Of a stretch of DNA of 64,000 bases, positions 50,897 to 59,301 are shown one piece after another. The notes under the pieces are model-generated. The model saw only the letters and a list, made by a program, of their open reading frames with translations. It made no database searches and had not been told where the DNA came from. Each line of letters starts with the position of its first letter. The stretch's first letter is position 1. Source of the stretch: Pseudonocardia parietis (GTDB lineage Bacteria; Actinomycetota; Actinomycetes; Mycobacteriales; Pseudonocardiaceae); contig NZ_JAGINU010000001.1 of the NCBI RefSeq assembly GCF_017876315.1, forward strand, positions 5,828,001-5,892,000, in the 5' to 3' direction. Position numbers and translations under genes: made by a program.

Positions 50897-52402
50897 GTGA
50901 GCATCACGACGACGACCACGAGCACGTCCCCGCAGCTGGGTGAGACCCGGATGCTCGTCGACGGGAAACTCGTCGAGTCCCGGTCCGGCCGCTCGTTCGA
51001 CAACATCAACCCGGCGACCGAGGAAGTCCTCGGTTCGACGACCGATGCCGACAGCGGCGACATGGACCGTGCGATCGCCGCGGCGCGGCGCGCCTTCGAC
51101 GAGACGTCCTGGTCGACGGACCACGCCTTCCGAAGGCGCTGCCTCGAGCAGCTCCACCACGCGCTCGATGCCGAGCGGGAAGAGCTGCGCGCCGAGCTCA
51201 TCGCGGAGGCCGGCTGCCCTTCGATCGCGACGTTCGGACCTCAGCTCGACTGGCCGCTCGACGACGCCCTGCGCTGGCCCGCCGAGCTCATCTCGACCTT
51301 CCCGTGGGAACGAACCCTCCCCGACACCGAGCTGTTCGGGATGACCAGTCACCGGGTGGTGTGGAAGGAGGCGGTCGGGGTCGTCGGCGCCATCTGCCCG
51401 TGGAACTACCCGGTCGAGGTGGTGATCGGCAAGGTCGGGCAGATCCTCGCCACCGGCAACACCGCCGTGGTCAAACCGGCCCCCGACACCCCGTGGAACG
51501 CGACCCGGCTGGGCAGGCTCATCGCCGAACACACCGACATCCCGCCCGGCGTGATCAACATCGTGACCTCGAGCGACCACGCGCTGGGCGAGCAGCTGGT
51601 CCTCGACCCCCGCGTCGACATGATCTCGTTCACCGGATCCACCGCGACCGGCAGGCGCATCGCCGAGAAGGCCGCGGCCACGATGAAGCGGACCTTCCTC
51701 GAGCTGGGCGGGAAGTCCGCCATGATCGTGCTGGACGACGCGGACCTCGCTGCGACCGTCCCCGGCGCCTCCTTCATGTGCATGCACGCCGGGCAGGGAT
51801 GCGCCATGCAGACCCGGCTGCTCGTGCCCCGCCACCGGTACGACGAGGCCGTCGAGCTGGTGACCGCCGCGTTCGCCGCCGTCAGCTACGGCGACCCGGC
51901 GGATCCGGCCAACCTCGCCGGCCCGCTGATCAACGCCAAGCAGCGCGAGCGTGTACTGGGCTACATCGAGAAGGGAGTGCAGGAAGGGGCGCGTCTCACG
52001 ACCGGCGGCGGCGTTCCGGCCCATCTCGAGCGGGGCTTCTTCGTCGAGCCCACCGTGTTCGCCGATGTGGACAACACCATGACGGTGGCCCGCGAGGAGA
52101 TCTTCGGCCCGGTCCTGGTCGTCATCCCCTTCGAGGACGACGCCGATGCGGTGCGCATCGCCAACGACAACGACTACGGTCTGTCCGGCGGTGTGTTCTC
52201 CGCGGACCGGGGACGAGCACTCTCCGTCACCCGCCGGCTCCGGGTCGGTAGCGCGATGGTCAACGGCGGCCTGTTCTACGGCGCCGACTCGCCCTACGGC
52301 GGATACAAGGCCTCCGGAGTCGGCCGGCAGAACGGCCTCGAAGGCTTCGAGCAGCACCTGCAGACCAAGGCAGTGGGCCTCGCCGACGACGTGGACGACT
52401 AG
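50897..52402 (+). CDS. Aldehyde dehydrogenase, paralogue 2
   Basis: 501-residue aldehyde dehydrogenase closely related to the one at 32.4 kb (shared INPATEEVLG, MDRAIAAARRAFDET, KPAPDTPWNATR and FYGxDxPYGGYK). General base E269 is in FLELGGKSAM and nucleophile C302 in HAGQGCAMQT. GTG start with a weak GAGGG site. It stands alone on the plus strand, divergent from a mycofactocin-type SDR. It probably oxidises the aldehyde made by that SDR. Confidence 0.92.
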   Translation: MSITTTTTSTSPQLGETRMLVDGKLVESRSGRSFDNINPATEEVLGSTTDADSGDMDRAIAAARRAFDETSWSTDHAFRRRCLEQLHHALDAEREELRAELIAEAGCPSIATFGPQLDWPLDDALRWPAELISTFPWERTLPDTELFGMTSHRVVWKEAVGVVGAICPWNYPVEVVIGKVGQILATGNTAVVKPAPDTPWNATRLGRLIAEHTDIPPGVINIVTSSDHALGEQLVLDPRVDMISFTGSTATGRRIAEKAAATMKRTFLELGGKSAMIVLDDADLAATVPGASFMCMHAGQGCAMQTRLLVPRHRYDEAVELVTAAFAAVSYGDPADPANLAGPLINAKQRERVLGYIEKGVQEGARLTTGGGVPAHLERGFFVEPTVFADVDNTMTVAREEIFGPVLVVIPFEDDADAVRIANDNDYGLSGGVFSADRGRALSVTRRLRVGSAMVNGGLFYGADSPYGGYKASGVGRQNGLEGFEQHLQTKAVGLADDVDD

Positions 52403-52578
52403 ACCGCACAGTCGGCGACTCGCGTGCAGATCGGCGCGGTCCTCGGCCGTTCGTCGTCGAAGCCGCCGGCTACCGGTGGGCCCGCCCGCCGGATAGGCGC
52501 GAGCCTCGGGTGGGTGAGCGCGGCGCGCTACGCAGCCCCTCGGGGCGGAATGAAGGTCTTACCGATGAGGAGGCGTCG

Positions 52579-53673
52579 TTGACGGGTGTCGAGGTGAAGG
52601 TCGAGGGATTGTCGAAGTCCTTCGGCCGGGCGAATATCTGGTCGGACGTGACGCTCACACTGCCGCCGGGTGAGGTCAGTGTTCTGCTGGGGCCGTCGGG
52701 CACCGGGAAGTCGGTCTTCCTGAAGTCGCTGATCGGGCTGCTGAAGCCGGAGAAGGGCTCGATCGTCATCCACGACACCGACCTGGTGCGGTGTTCGGAG
52801 TCCAAGCTCTACGAGCTGCGCAAGCTGTTCGGGGTGCTGTTCCAGGACGGCGCGCTGTTCGGCTCGATGAACCTCTTCGACAACATCGCGTTCCCGCTGC
52901 GCGAGCACACGAAGAGGTCCGAGGCGCAGGTCCGCGACGTCGTGATGGAGAAGATGGATCTCGTCGGCCTGAAGGGCGACGAGAACAAGCTCCCCGGCGA
53001 GATCTCCGGCGGGATGCGCAAGCGGGCCGGGCTGGCCCGGGCGCTGGTGCTGGACCCGGAGATCATCCTGTTCGACGAGCCGGACTCGGGTCTGGACCCG
53101 GTGCGCACGGCGTACCTGAACCAGCTGATCATCGATCTGAACGCGCAGACGGACTCGACGTTCCTGATCGTCACCCACGACATCAACACCGCGCAGACCG
53201 TCCCGGACAACATCGGGATGCTCTACCGCAAGCAGCTGGCCATGTTCGGGCCGCGCGAGGTCCTGCTGACCAGTGACGACCCGGTGGTCGCGCAGTTCCT
53301 CAACGGGCGCCGGCAGGGCCCGATCGGGATGTCGGAGGAGAAGGACACCGCGCAGGCGGCGCGGGAGATGGCCGAGGTCACCGAGCTGGACGGGCTGCCG
53401 CCGCTCAAGCCCCAGCTCGAGGCGGCCGCCGGGCTGCCGGACCGCAAGGCGGTCCACCGCCGCCGCGAGCGCGTCATGCGGATGCTCCCGACGCTCCCGC
53501 CCGCCGCGCAGGCCGCCATCCGGCAGTCCTACACCGACCGTCGGGGAGCCGCCTCACAGCATGGCTCCAGCGAACCGAGCTGGCCGCTATCAAGTTACGA
53601 ACTGTCAGAGACAGCACTCAGAGGGAGGCACGGCCACACCACTGCGGCGCCACCCGGAACGCGCCTCAGATGA
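52579..53673 (+). CDS. Mkl-type ABC ATPase of Mce/MlaF transport systems
   Basis: 364-residue ATPase closely resembling mycobacterial Mkl (MceG), which powers Mce lipid/sterol importers. Walker A is GPSGTGKS at 38-45, the signature SGGMRKRAGLARAL, Walker B IILFDEPDSGLD, and the Mkl-specific tail contains FLNGRRQGPIGMSEEKD. A TTG start is preferred because GAGGAGG lies 6 bases upstream; no ATG fits. The canonical end (TLPPAAQAAI) is followed by about 45 atypical residues, suggesting a replaced 3' end. No YrbE or Mce gene is adjacent, so it must serve systems elsewhere. Confidence 0.9.
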   Translation: MTGVEVKVEGLSKSFGRANIWSDVTLTLPPGEVSVLLGPSGTGKSVFLKSLIGLLKPEKGSIVIHDTDLVRCSESKLYELRKLFGVLFQDGALFGSMNLFDNIAFPLREHTKRSEAQVRDVVMEKMDLVGLKGDENKLPGEISGGMRKRAGLARALVLDPEIILFDEPDSGLDPVRTAYLNQLIIDLNAQTDSTFLIVTHDINTAQTVPDNIGMLYRKQLAMFGPREVLLTSDDPVVAQFLNGRRQGPIGMSEEKDTAQAAREMAEVTELDGLPPLKPQLEAAAGLPDRKAVHRRRERVMRMLPTLPPAAQAAIRQSYTDRRGAASQHGSSEPSWPLSSYELSETALRGRHGHTTAAPPGTRLR

Positions 53674-53842
53674 CTCGCACCGGCCACCGCGCCCCGGCCG
53701 CGCCGAGCCCTCCGAACCGGATCAGCTGGACATTCATCGCTGCGCCAGAACGAAAACAGGGAATTCCGTGCTCGCATCACGCGATGCACGGACGTGCCTC
53801 CAGGACTGCGTCATCCTGGCCGAGAACCCGCGCCTCCTCTTA

Positions 53843-53879
53843 TAGAGTTATTGAAGTTCAAGAAACACCCTGTCAGAAT
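53843..53879 (+). promoter_or_regulatory. Putative promoter/operator of the P450 gene
   Basis: An unusually AT-rich stretch (TATAGAGTTATTGAAGTTC) is followed by ACCCTGTCAGAAT (ending 53879). TTGAAG and CAGAAT are 17 bases apart, a workable -35/-10 spacing, so here the GTCAGA element could overlap the promoter itself. The P450 start is 68 bases downstream. Confidence 0.4.
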
Positions 53880-53947
53880 CGCTGCGTAGAGCACACCCTC
53901 GACGCAGCGGCGTCGGAACTGCCCGTGAGTGAGAGTTGAGGTCACCG

Positions 53948-55141
53948 ATGACCGAACGGACCGCATCACCAGAGTTGAGCTTGGCCGATCTACCGGTTCC
54001 CGAGGACCGAGATGCCGCATGGCGGATGTTGCGAGATCGCGGCGGGTCGGTGGAACTCGACGGCCACCTCGCGATGACCAGCCTGCAGACCGTGGAGACG
54101 GTGCTGCGCCAGCCGCAGCTCTTCTCCTCGAAAGAGGCCTTCGACTCGCTCAACAGCCCGCTGCCGATGGTCCCGATCGCCTTCGACCCGCCGGAGCAGA
54201 CCCGCTACCGCAGGATCCTGCAACCCTTCTTCAGCCCCCGCAGCATCCGCCCCCTCGAGCAGCCCCTGCGCGAGCAGGCCGTCGCCCTCATCGAGCCGCT
54301 GCTCGACCGCGGAGAGTGTGACTTCGTCGCCGAGGTCGCGGTCCCGTTCCCGGTCCAGACCTTCCTCACCCTGTTCGGCCTGCCCCTGGAGGACCGCGAT
54401 CGCTTCCTCGTCTGGAAGGACGCCATCCTCGGCCTCACGGACGCCTCCGGAGCGGCTGATCCGACCGCGAGCCAGGAGGGCATGGAGCACGCGGTCGCCC
54501 TCTTCGCCTACCTGAACGAACTGATCCAGTCGCGTCGCGGCGTCCCGGGCGACGACGTCCTGAGCAAGCTGCTGTGCGTCGAGGGCGACGACGCGCTGAC
54601 GGACGAGGAAGCCATCGGGCTGTGCTTCCTGTTCATCCTCGCGGGACTCGACACCGTGACGGATTCGCTCGGCTTCGGCATGGAACGTCTCGCCAAGAAT
54701 CCCGACCGTCGCCGCGAGCTCGTCGACGACCCCACCATCATCCCTGCGGCGGTCGAGGAGCTCGTGCGCCTCGACCCGCCCGCCCCGTTCATCCCCCGTG
54801 TCACCACGGAGGAGACCACGGTGGACGGCCGCGTCCTCCCCGCCGGCAGCCGTATCAGCTCCTACCTCGCCGTCGCGAACCGGGACGAGGCCCGCTGCCC
54901 CAACCCCTTCGAGGTCGACTTCCACCGTGGCGAGAACCCTCACACCAGCTTCGGCGTCGGGGTCCACCGTTGCCTGGGCTCCCACCTCGCCCGCCTCGAG
55001 ATGCGCCTGATCTACGAGGAGTGGCACAAGCGGATCCCCGAGTACCGGATCACCCCGGGCACCTCCCCTCGCGTGAAGTGGCCCCGGGGCACGCTCGGCC
55101 TGGAAGGCCTGCACCTGACATTCCCCGGAGGCTCGGCGTGA
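53948..55141 (+). CDS. Cytochrome P450
   Basis: 397-residue soluble bacterial P450. I-helix oxygen-binding segment FILAGLDTVTDS, K-helix E271-L-V-R274, and haem loop FGVGVHRCLG with ligand C342 are all present. The order and length match actinobacterial CYPs paired with 3Fe-4S ferredoxins. The ATG has TTGAGG upstream; the earlier in-frame codons are unlikely. The stop overlaps the ferredoxin start (GTGA, 55138-55141), so partner supply is coupled. A steroid, terpenoid or alicyclic substrate is possible, but the sequence does not specify it. Confidence 0.95.
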   Translation: MTERTASPELSLADLPVPEDRDAAWRMLRDRGGSVELDGHLAMTSLQTVETVLRQPQLFSSKEAFDSLNSPLPMVPIAFDPPEQTRYRRILQPFFSPRSIRPLEQPLREQAVALIEPLLDRGECDFVAEVAVPFPVQTFLTLFGLPLEDRDRFLVWKDAILGLTDASGAADPTASQEGMEHAVALFAYLNELIQSRRGVPGDDVLSKLLCVEGDDALTDEEAIGLCFLFILAGLDTVTDSLGFGMERLAKNPDRRRELVDDPTIIPAAVEELVRLDPPAPFIPRVTTEETTVDGRVLPAGSRISSYLAVANRDEARCPNPFEVDFHRGENPHTSFGVGVHRCLGSHLARLEMRLIYEEWHKRIPEYRITPGTSPRVKWPRGTLGLEGLHLTFPGGSA

Positions 55142-55329
55142 ACGTCCGCGTCGATCGCGACGTGTGCACCGGTCACGGCATGTGCTTCGTGACCGCACCC
55201 GAGGTCTTCGAGGACGACGAGGACGGCTACGGCCGGGCCCGGAACAACGGCGTGGTCGATCCCGGGCACGAGGATGAGGCCCGAAGCGGCGCCGCCAGTT
55301 GCCCCGAACGCGCCGTCGTCTTCTCCTGA
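55138..55329 (+). CDS. 3Fe-4S ferredoxin
   Basis: 63-residue single-cluster ferredoxin, redox partner of the preceding P450. Cysteines are C10 and C16 in VCTGHGMC and C55 in SCPERAVV, with H13 at the position of the fourth ligand, the pattern of P450-linked [3Fe-4S] proteins. GTG start inside the P450 stop. A 13-bp hairpin follows its stop. Electrons would come from a ferredoxin reductase located elsewhere. Confidence 0.92.
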   Translation: MNVRVDRDVCTGHGMCFVTAPEVFEDDEDGYGRARNNGVVDPGHEDEARSGAASCPERAVVFS

Positions 55330-55337
55330 TCCAGGAT

Positions 55338-55373
55338 CCCGGTCGGGTGTATCCCACCCGACACCCGACCGGG
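55338..55373 (+). terminator. Terminator after the P450/ferredoxin operon
   Basis: Perfect 13-bp stem (CCCGGTCGGGTGT, 10-base loop) starting 8 bases after the ferredoxin stop and before the next regulator gene. Confidence 0.75.
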
Positions 55374-55424
55374 GCACCGAGGGCGCCGCTCGCGGCGACT
55401 CGGCCCCCGTAACATCCGGCATCG

Positions 55425-56783
55425 ATGTCACGCGAAGAGATCCTGCGCCGGGAGGGTTACGGGCCCACGAGTCCTGTGGTCGGCGAGCGAGGCGCCTACA
55501 CCCGGCGGCGCATCACCGACGAGAGCTTGCGCCTCTTCGAGCGCCACGGATTCCACGGGACCTCGGTGGAAAGCATCGCCAAGGCCGTCGGCATCTCCCG
55601 CCCGGCGCTGTACCAGTACTTCGAGAGCAAGCTGCAGATCTTCCTCGAGCTCCTCGACGAGTGTGGCAGCGCGCTGGACCGCGTGGTTCGGCGGATCGGG
55701 CCGCTCGGGCCGACCCGGGTCGGATTCGACGACCTGCACTGGTGGCTCGGCGAGTGGGCCTACATCTATGACAAGTACGCCACGGTTCATGTGCAGTGGG
55801 CGAACATCGATACACCGGAGAACCCGCTACGGCCGGTCGTGGAGCGCTTCGTCCACTCCTTCCACGAGCGGATCGCCGACCGTCTCGCCTCGTCCGGGCT
55901 ACAGGGGCTGGACCCGCTCGACGCGGCCATCGCCCTGACCGGCACCGTGCACCGGTACCACTACTTCCTCCACATGGGCTTCGCTCCCCCGCTGTCTCGC
56001 GACGACCTGCTCGACGGGCTGGCGGTGTGCATGCAGTTGATGCTCTTCCCCGAGACACCCGCCGACGCACTCGCCGCGATCGCACCGGGAGGACGGCCGC
56101 GTCCGACCGACGACACGACCTTCCCGATGTTCCGAGCGCGCGAGCTACCGGCTGCCGAGCCCGGCGACGGTCGGCAGGATCGGGAGATCGGGCAGCGGGG
56201 CAGGGCGACCCGACGCAGGATCGTCGAGACCGGCGCCCGGTTGTTCACCGAACGCGGCTATCACGAGACCAGCGTCGACGACCTCCTCGCGCACCTGGGC
56301 CTCAGCCGCGGCGCCTTCTACAAGTACTTCCCCGAGAAGATCAACCTTCTGCTGGAGCTCGCCGACACATGCGCGGCGGCGGTGAACCCGTTGACGGGCC
56401 GGCTCGCTCTCATCGAGCCGGGACAGGAGGCACGGCCCCAACTTCGGGACTGGCTGCTCGACTTCCTGCCCGTGTACGAGAGCTACCTCGGTGTCATCCG
56501 CGCCTGGTTACAGGGCGCGTGGCGCGAGCCCCGGCTGACCGCCACCGCGGCGAGCATCAGCGCCGGCCTGCTGCGCGGCTCGACGCCGGTTCTGCAGGGC
56601 GTGGACCGCCGTTATCCCCTCGACACCGACATCGCCGCCGTGGTGCTCGGCGCAATGCTGGCGCGCCTACCCGAGGTCCTGCGTCGGCCCGGCCCGGACG
56701 ACCTCGACCGGAGGGCCGAACTGATGGCGGCGCTGATCGACCGCGCGATGTTCAGCCGCGGTGGGCAGTCGGCACCCGGCTGA
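55425..56783 (+). CDS. Tandem TetR-type regulator (two DNA-binding domains)
   Basis: 452-residue protein with two complete TetR units. Helix-turn-helix 1 is at about residues 26-72 (RRRITDESLRLFERHGFHGT, then IAKAVGISRPALYQYFESK). Helix-turn-helix 2 is at about 262-310 (RRRIVETGARLFTERGYHET, then LLAHLGLSRGAFYKYFPEK). Each is followed by its own helical ligand-binding region, and a PRPTDDTTFP linker joins them. A normal TetR protein is about 200 residues and dimerises; this one may bind as a pseudo-dimer. It is convergent with the double acyl-CoA dehydrogenase, 17 bases away, and follows the P450 operon. No strong ribosome-binding site. Confidence 0.88.
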   Translation: MSREEILRREGYGPTSPVVGERGAYTRRRITDESLRLFERHGFHGTSVESIAKAVGISRPALYQYFESKLQIFLELLDECGSALDRVVRRIGPLGPTRVGFDDLHWWLGEWAYIYDKYATVHVQWANIDTPENPLRPVVERFVHSFHERIADRLASSGLQGLDPLDAAIALTGTVHRYHYFLHMGFAPPLSRDDLLDGLAVCMQLMLFPETPADALAAIAPGGRPRPTDDTTFPMFRARELPAAEPGDGRQDREIGQRGRATRRRIVETGARLFTERGYHETSVDDLLAHLGLSRGAFYKYFPEKINLLLELADTCAAAVNPLTGRLALIEPGQEARPQLRDWLLDFLPVYESYLGVIRAWLQGAWREPRLTATAASISAGLLRGSTPVLQGVDRRYPLDTDIAAVVLGAMLARLPEVLRRPGPDDLDRRAELMAALIDRAMFSRGGQSAPG

Positions 56784-56800
56784 TCCGGGAGACGTCGACG

Positions 56801-58933
56801 TCACCGCGGGTCCCGCGGCAGCCCGAGGATGCGTTCGGCGATCTGGTTGCGCAACACCTCGGACGTGCCGCCGGCAATGGTGAGACAGCGGCTGAAGAAG
56901 AAGTCGTGCACCAGCGCGGGCTCTCCTCCGACCAGGGCTGCACCCCCGGCGATTCGCATCCCGAGGTCGACCACCCGCTGAGCGTGTTCGGCGCCGAACA
57001 GCTTCGCCAGGCTGCCTTCGACGCCCGGCTCGGTGCCGGCGACCGCCCTGGCGGCGTGGCGGAGATTCAGCATCTGCAGGGCGTGCGCCTCGACCAGGAG
57101 CGCCCCGACCTCGCGCGCCGATCCGACGTCATCGGGCCGGTGCCGGTCCAGCAGACCGAGCAGGCTGTCGGCCTGCATGGTGACCGAGCCGGCGCCGATC
57201 GAGATCCGCTCGTAGCCCAGCGTGGCGCGGGCGACCCTCCAGCCATCGTTCACCTCACCGACGACGTCCACGTCCGGTACGAAGACGTCATCGAAGAAGA
57301 CCTCGTTGAACAGGGCCTCGCCGGTGATCTCGGTGAGCGGCCGGACCTCGACGCCCGGCGCGTGCAGGTCGATGATCATTGCGGTGATCCCACGGTGTTT
57401 GGACGCGTCGGGATCGGTACGGACCGTTGCCAACCCTCGGTGGCAGTTCCTGGCATCGCTGGTCCAGACCTTCTGCCCGGAGATGAGCCAGCCGCCGTCC
57501 GCGCGTCGAGCTCTGGTGGAGATGGCGGCGGCGTCCGAACCTGCTCCCGGCTCGCTGAACAGCTGGCACCAGCGCAGTCGGCCTTCCAGGCTGGACCACA
57601 GCAGCCGGTCCTGCTGCTCGGCGCTGCCGTGCTGCAGCAGGGTGGGCAGGATCCACTCCCCGAGCCCGAGGCCGGGTCGCTCCGTGGCGGACAGTTCCTC
57701 TTCGATCACCAGCTGCTCCACCGGGCCGGCTGCTCGGCCGTACGGTCGAGGCCAATGGGGCAGGAGGTAGCCCGAGCGGGCGAAGAACGACGGGCGTTGC
57801 TCCTCGGGCGTGCGCGAGTACTCCTCGACGAAGGCTCGCGCGTCGTGCCGGTATCGCTCGGCCTCGGGAGGCAGGTCGAGGCTTCGCCCGCGTCGCACCC
57901 CGTTGCCGCGCATCGCGGCCACCCTCTGGGTGGGCGGCTCCGAGGCCTCGAACACGGCAGCCAGTGCAGCGGCCCGTCGCAGGTAGAGGTGGGCGTCGTG
58001 CTCCCAGGTGTAGCCGATCCCACCGTGCACCTGGATGGCGAGCTCCGCGACACGCAGATACGCGGGCAGCGCGCAGGCCGCGGCCATGGCGGCCACGAGA
58101 TCGGCTTCGTCGAGATCGGCGACGGCCCTGGTCGCGTCCCAGGTGGCAGCGGAAGCCAGCTCGGCGTCGAGGAGCATGTCGGCGCAGTGGTGCTTGACTG
58201 CCTGGAAGCTGCCGATGGGCCGGCCGAACTGCTCCCGTTGGGTGGCATAGGCGACGGTCATCTCGACGCATGCGTGCATTCCACCGACCGCTTCCGCGGC
58301 GGCGAGGATCAGCCCCACCCGGCGCGCGATACGGGTGGCTCCGGGCAAGAGGTCGACGACCGGGGCGCTCTCGCACCGCACCCGCGCTACCGGCCGGGTG
58401 GGATCCACTGCACCGGACACCTCCACCCGCAACGCCGCACCGGGTTCCACCACGATCAGATCCGGACCGTCGGCCAGCAGCAACACGTCGGCGTCGAGCG
58501 CCCCCAGCACGACTCCGGCATCGCCGGCCAGGCCGTGGGCGGTGCGCCGTGCGGATCCTCCGACGCCGACGGCCGCAGTCGCCGAACCCGAGCAAAGTCC
58601 CGGTAACCAGCGCTGTCGTTGCTCGTCGGTGCCTGCCTCCGAGATCACGGCAGCCGCCAGGACGGTCGGCAGGAACGGTCCGGGCGCGACCGCGCGACCG
58701 AGCTCCTCGGTCACCACCGCAAGCTCGGCGAGGCCGAAACCCTGCCCCCCGAACTCCTCCGGGACGTGCAGGCCGGTCCATCCGGCAGAGACGACGTCCT
58801 TCCAGAACGGAGCCGGCTTGCCGGATTCGTCGTCGACGGCGGCACGGGCGGCGGCGAGCACGGCGCGGTCGCGGACGACCGATCGTGCGACACGCGCCAG
58901 AGCCAGATGGTCCTCGGTGATGGCCAGTGCCAC
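56801..58933 (-). CDS. Double-length acyl-CoA dehydrogenase (FadE34-like), paralogue
   Basis: 710-residue two-domain acyl-CoA dehydrogenase, the length of mycobacterial FadE34. The N-terminal half includes REQFGRPIGSFQAVKHHCAD and QVHGGIGYTWEHDAHLYLRR. The C-terminal half has FSEPGAGSDAAAISTRA, GQKVWTSDARNCHRG and the final CLTIAGGTSEVLRNQIAERILGLPR. GTG start with AGGAGA upstream; the frame is open further upstream but the added sequence is not protein-like. A 16-bp palindrome matching the sites near the TetR gene at 61.1 kb lies 82 bases upstream, so that regulator probably controls it. Shares architecture with 7960-10185. Confidence 0.92.
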   Translation of the reverse strand: MALAITEDHLALARVARSVVRDRAVLAAARAAVDDESGKPAPFWKDVVSAGWTGLHVPEEFGGQGFGLAELAVVTEELGRAVAPGPFLPTVLAAAVISEAGTDEQRQRWLPGLCSGSATAAVGVGGSARRTAHGLAGDAGVVLGALDADVLLLADGPDLIVVEPGAALRVEVSGAVDPTRPVARVRCESAPVVDLLPGATRIARRVGLILAAAEAVGGMHACVEMTVAYATQREQFGRPIGSFQAVKHHCADMLLDAELASAATWDATRAVADLDEADLVAAMAAACALPAYLRVAELAIQVHGGIGYTWEHDAHLYLRRAAALAAVFEASEPPTQRVAAMRGNGVRRGRSLDLPPEAERYRHDARAFVEEYSRTPEEQRPSFFARSGYLLPHWPRPYGRAAGPVEQLVIEEELSATERPGLGLGEWILPTLLQHGSAEQQDRLLWSSLEGRLRWCQLFSEPGAGSDAAAISTRARRADGGWLISGQKVWTSDARNCHRGLATVRTDPDASKHRGITAMIIDLHAPGVEVRPLTEITGEALFNEVFFDDVFVPDVDVVGEVNDGWRVARATLGYERISIGAGSVTMQADSLLGLLDRHRPDDVGSAREVGALLVEAHALQMLNLRHAARAVAGTEPGVEGSLAKLFGAEHAQRVVDLGMRIAGGAALVGGEPALVHDFFFSRCLTIAGGTSEVLRNQIAERILGLPRDPR

Positions 58934-59015
58934 TGCTGCGTCTCCTGTCGTACCCGCGATCGCGGTACCTGCTGGGGGCCGCCTCTGTTCCTCGGCTGCC
59001 GTCGGACCTAGAGTA

Positions 59016-59031
59016 TGACAGTCGACTGCCA
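59016..59031. promoter_or_regulatory. Palindromic operator TGACAGTCGACTGCCA
   Basis: 16-base near-palindrome upstream of the double acyl-CoA dehydrogenase (minus strand), 82 bases from its start. It matches two sites beside the TetR gene at 61.7 kb at 13-14 of 16 positions: TGACAG and CTGCCA arms with the same spacing. Confidence 0.7.
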
Positions 59032-59301
59032 GAAGCCAGCGCATCGGCGCGGCGGCCGTCGAGACCGGGAAGGCGGCATGATGAGCCTGGGACTCAGGCC
59101 GGGCGGCCGGACGAAACACGGACAGTCCCCGCCCGGGACACCGGACGGTCTCGCACCGCGGCGCACCCGGCCCGTGCTGATCTAGGCCTTCCTCGGCGCA
59201 CTGTGCCTGGCCCTCATGCTCTATCTCTTCGTTTCCTGGATCGCGTTCGGCGAAGCACAACCGGTGCCTACGGGCGCAGATCCGGTGTCAGGGACGACTC
59301 A

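Noticed and set aside
53762..53800. Similarity of GATGCACGGACG here to the terminator arm at 25108
   Set aside because: Only a 12-base match with no surrounding similarity or hairpin; taken as chance.
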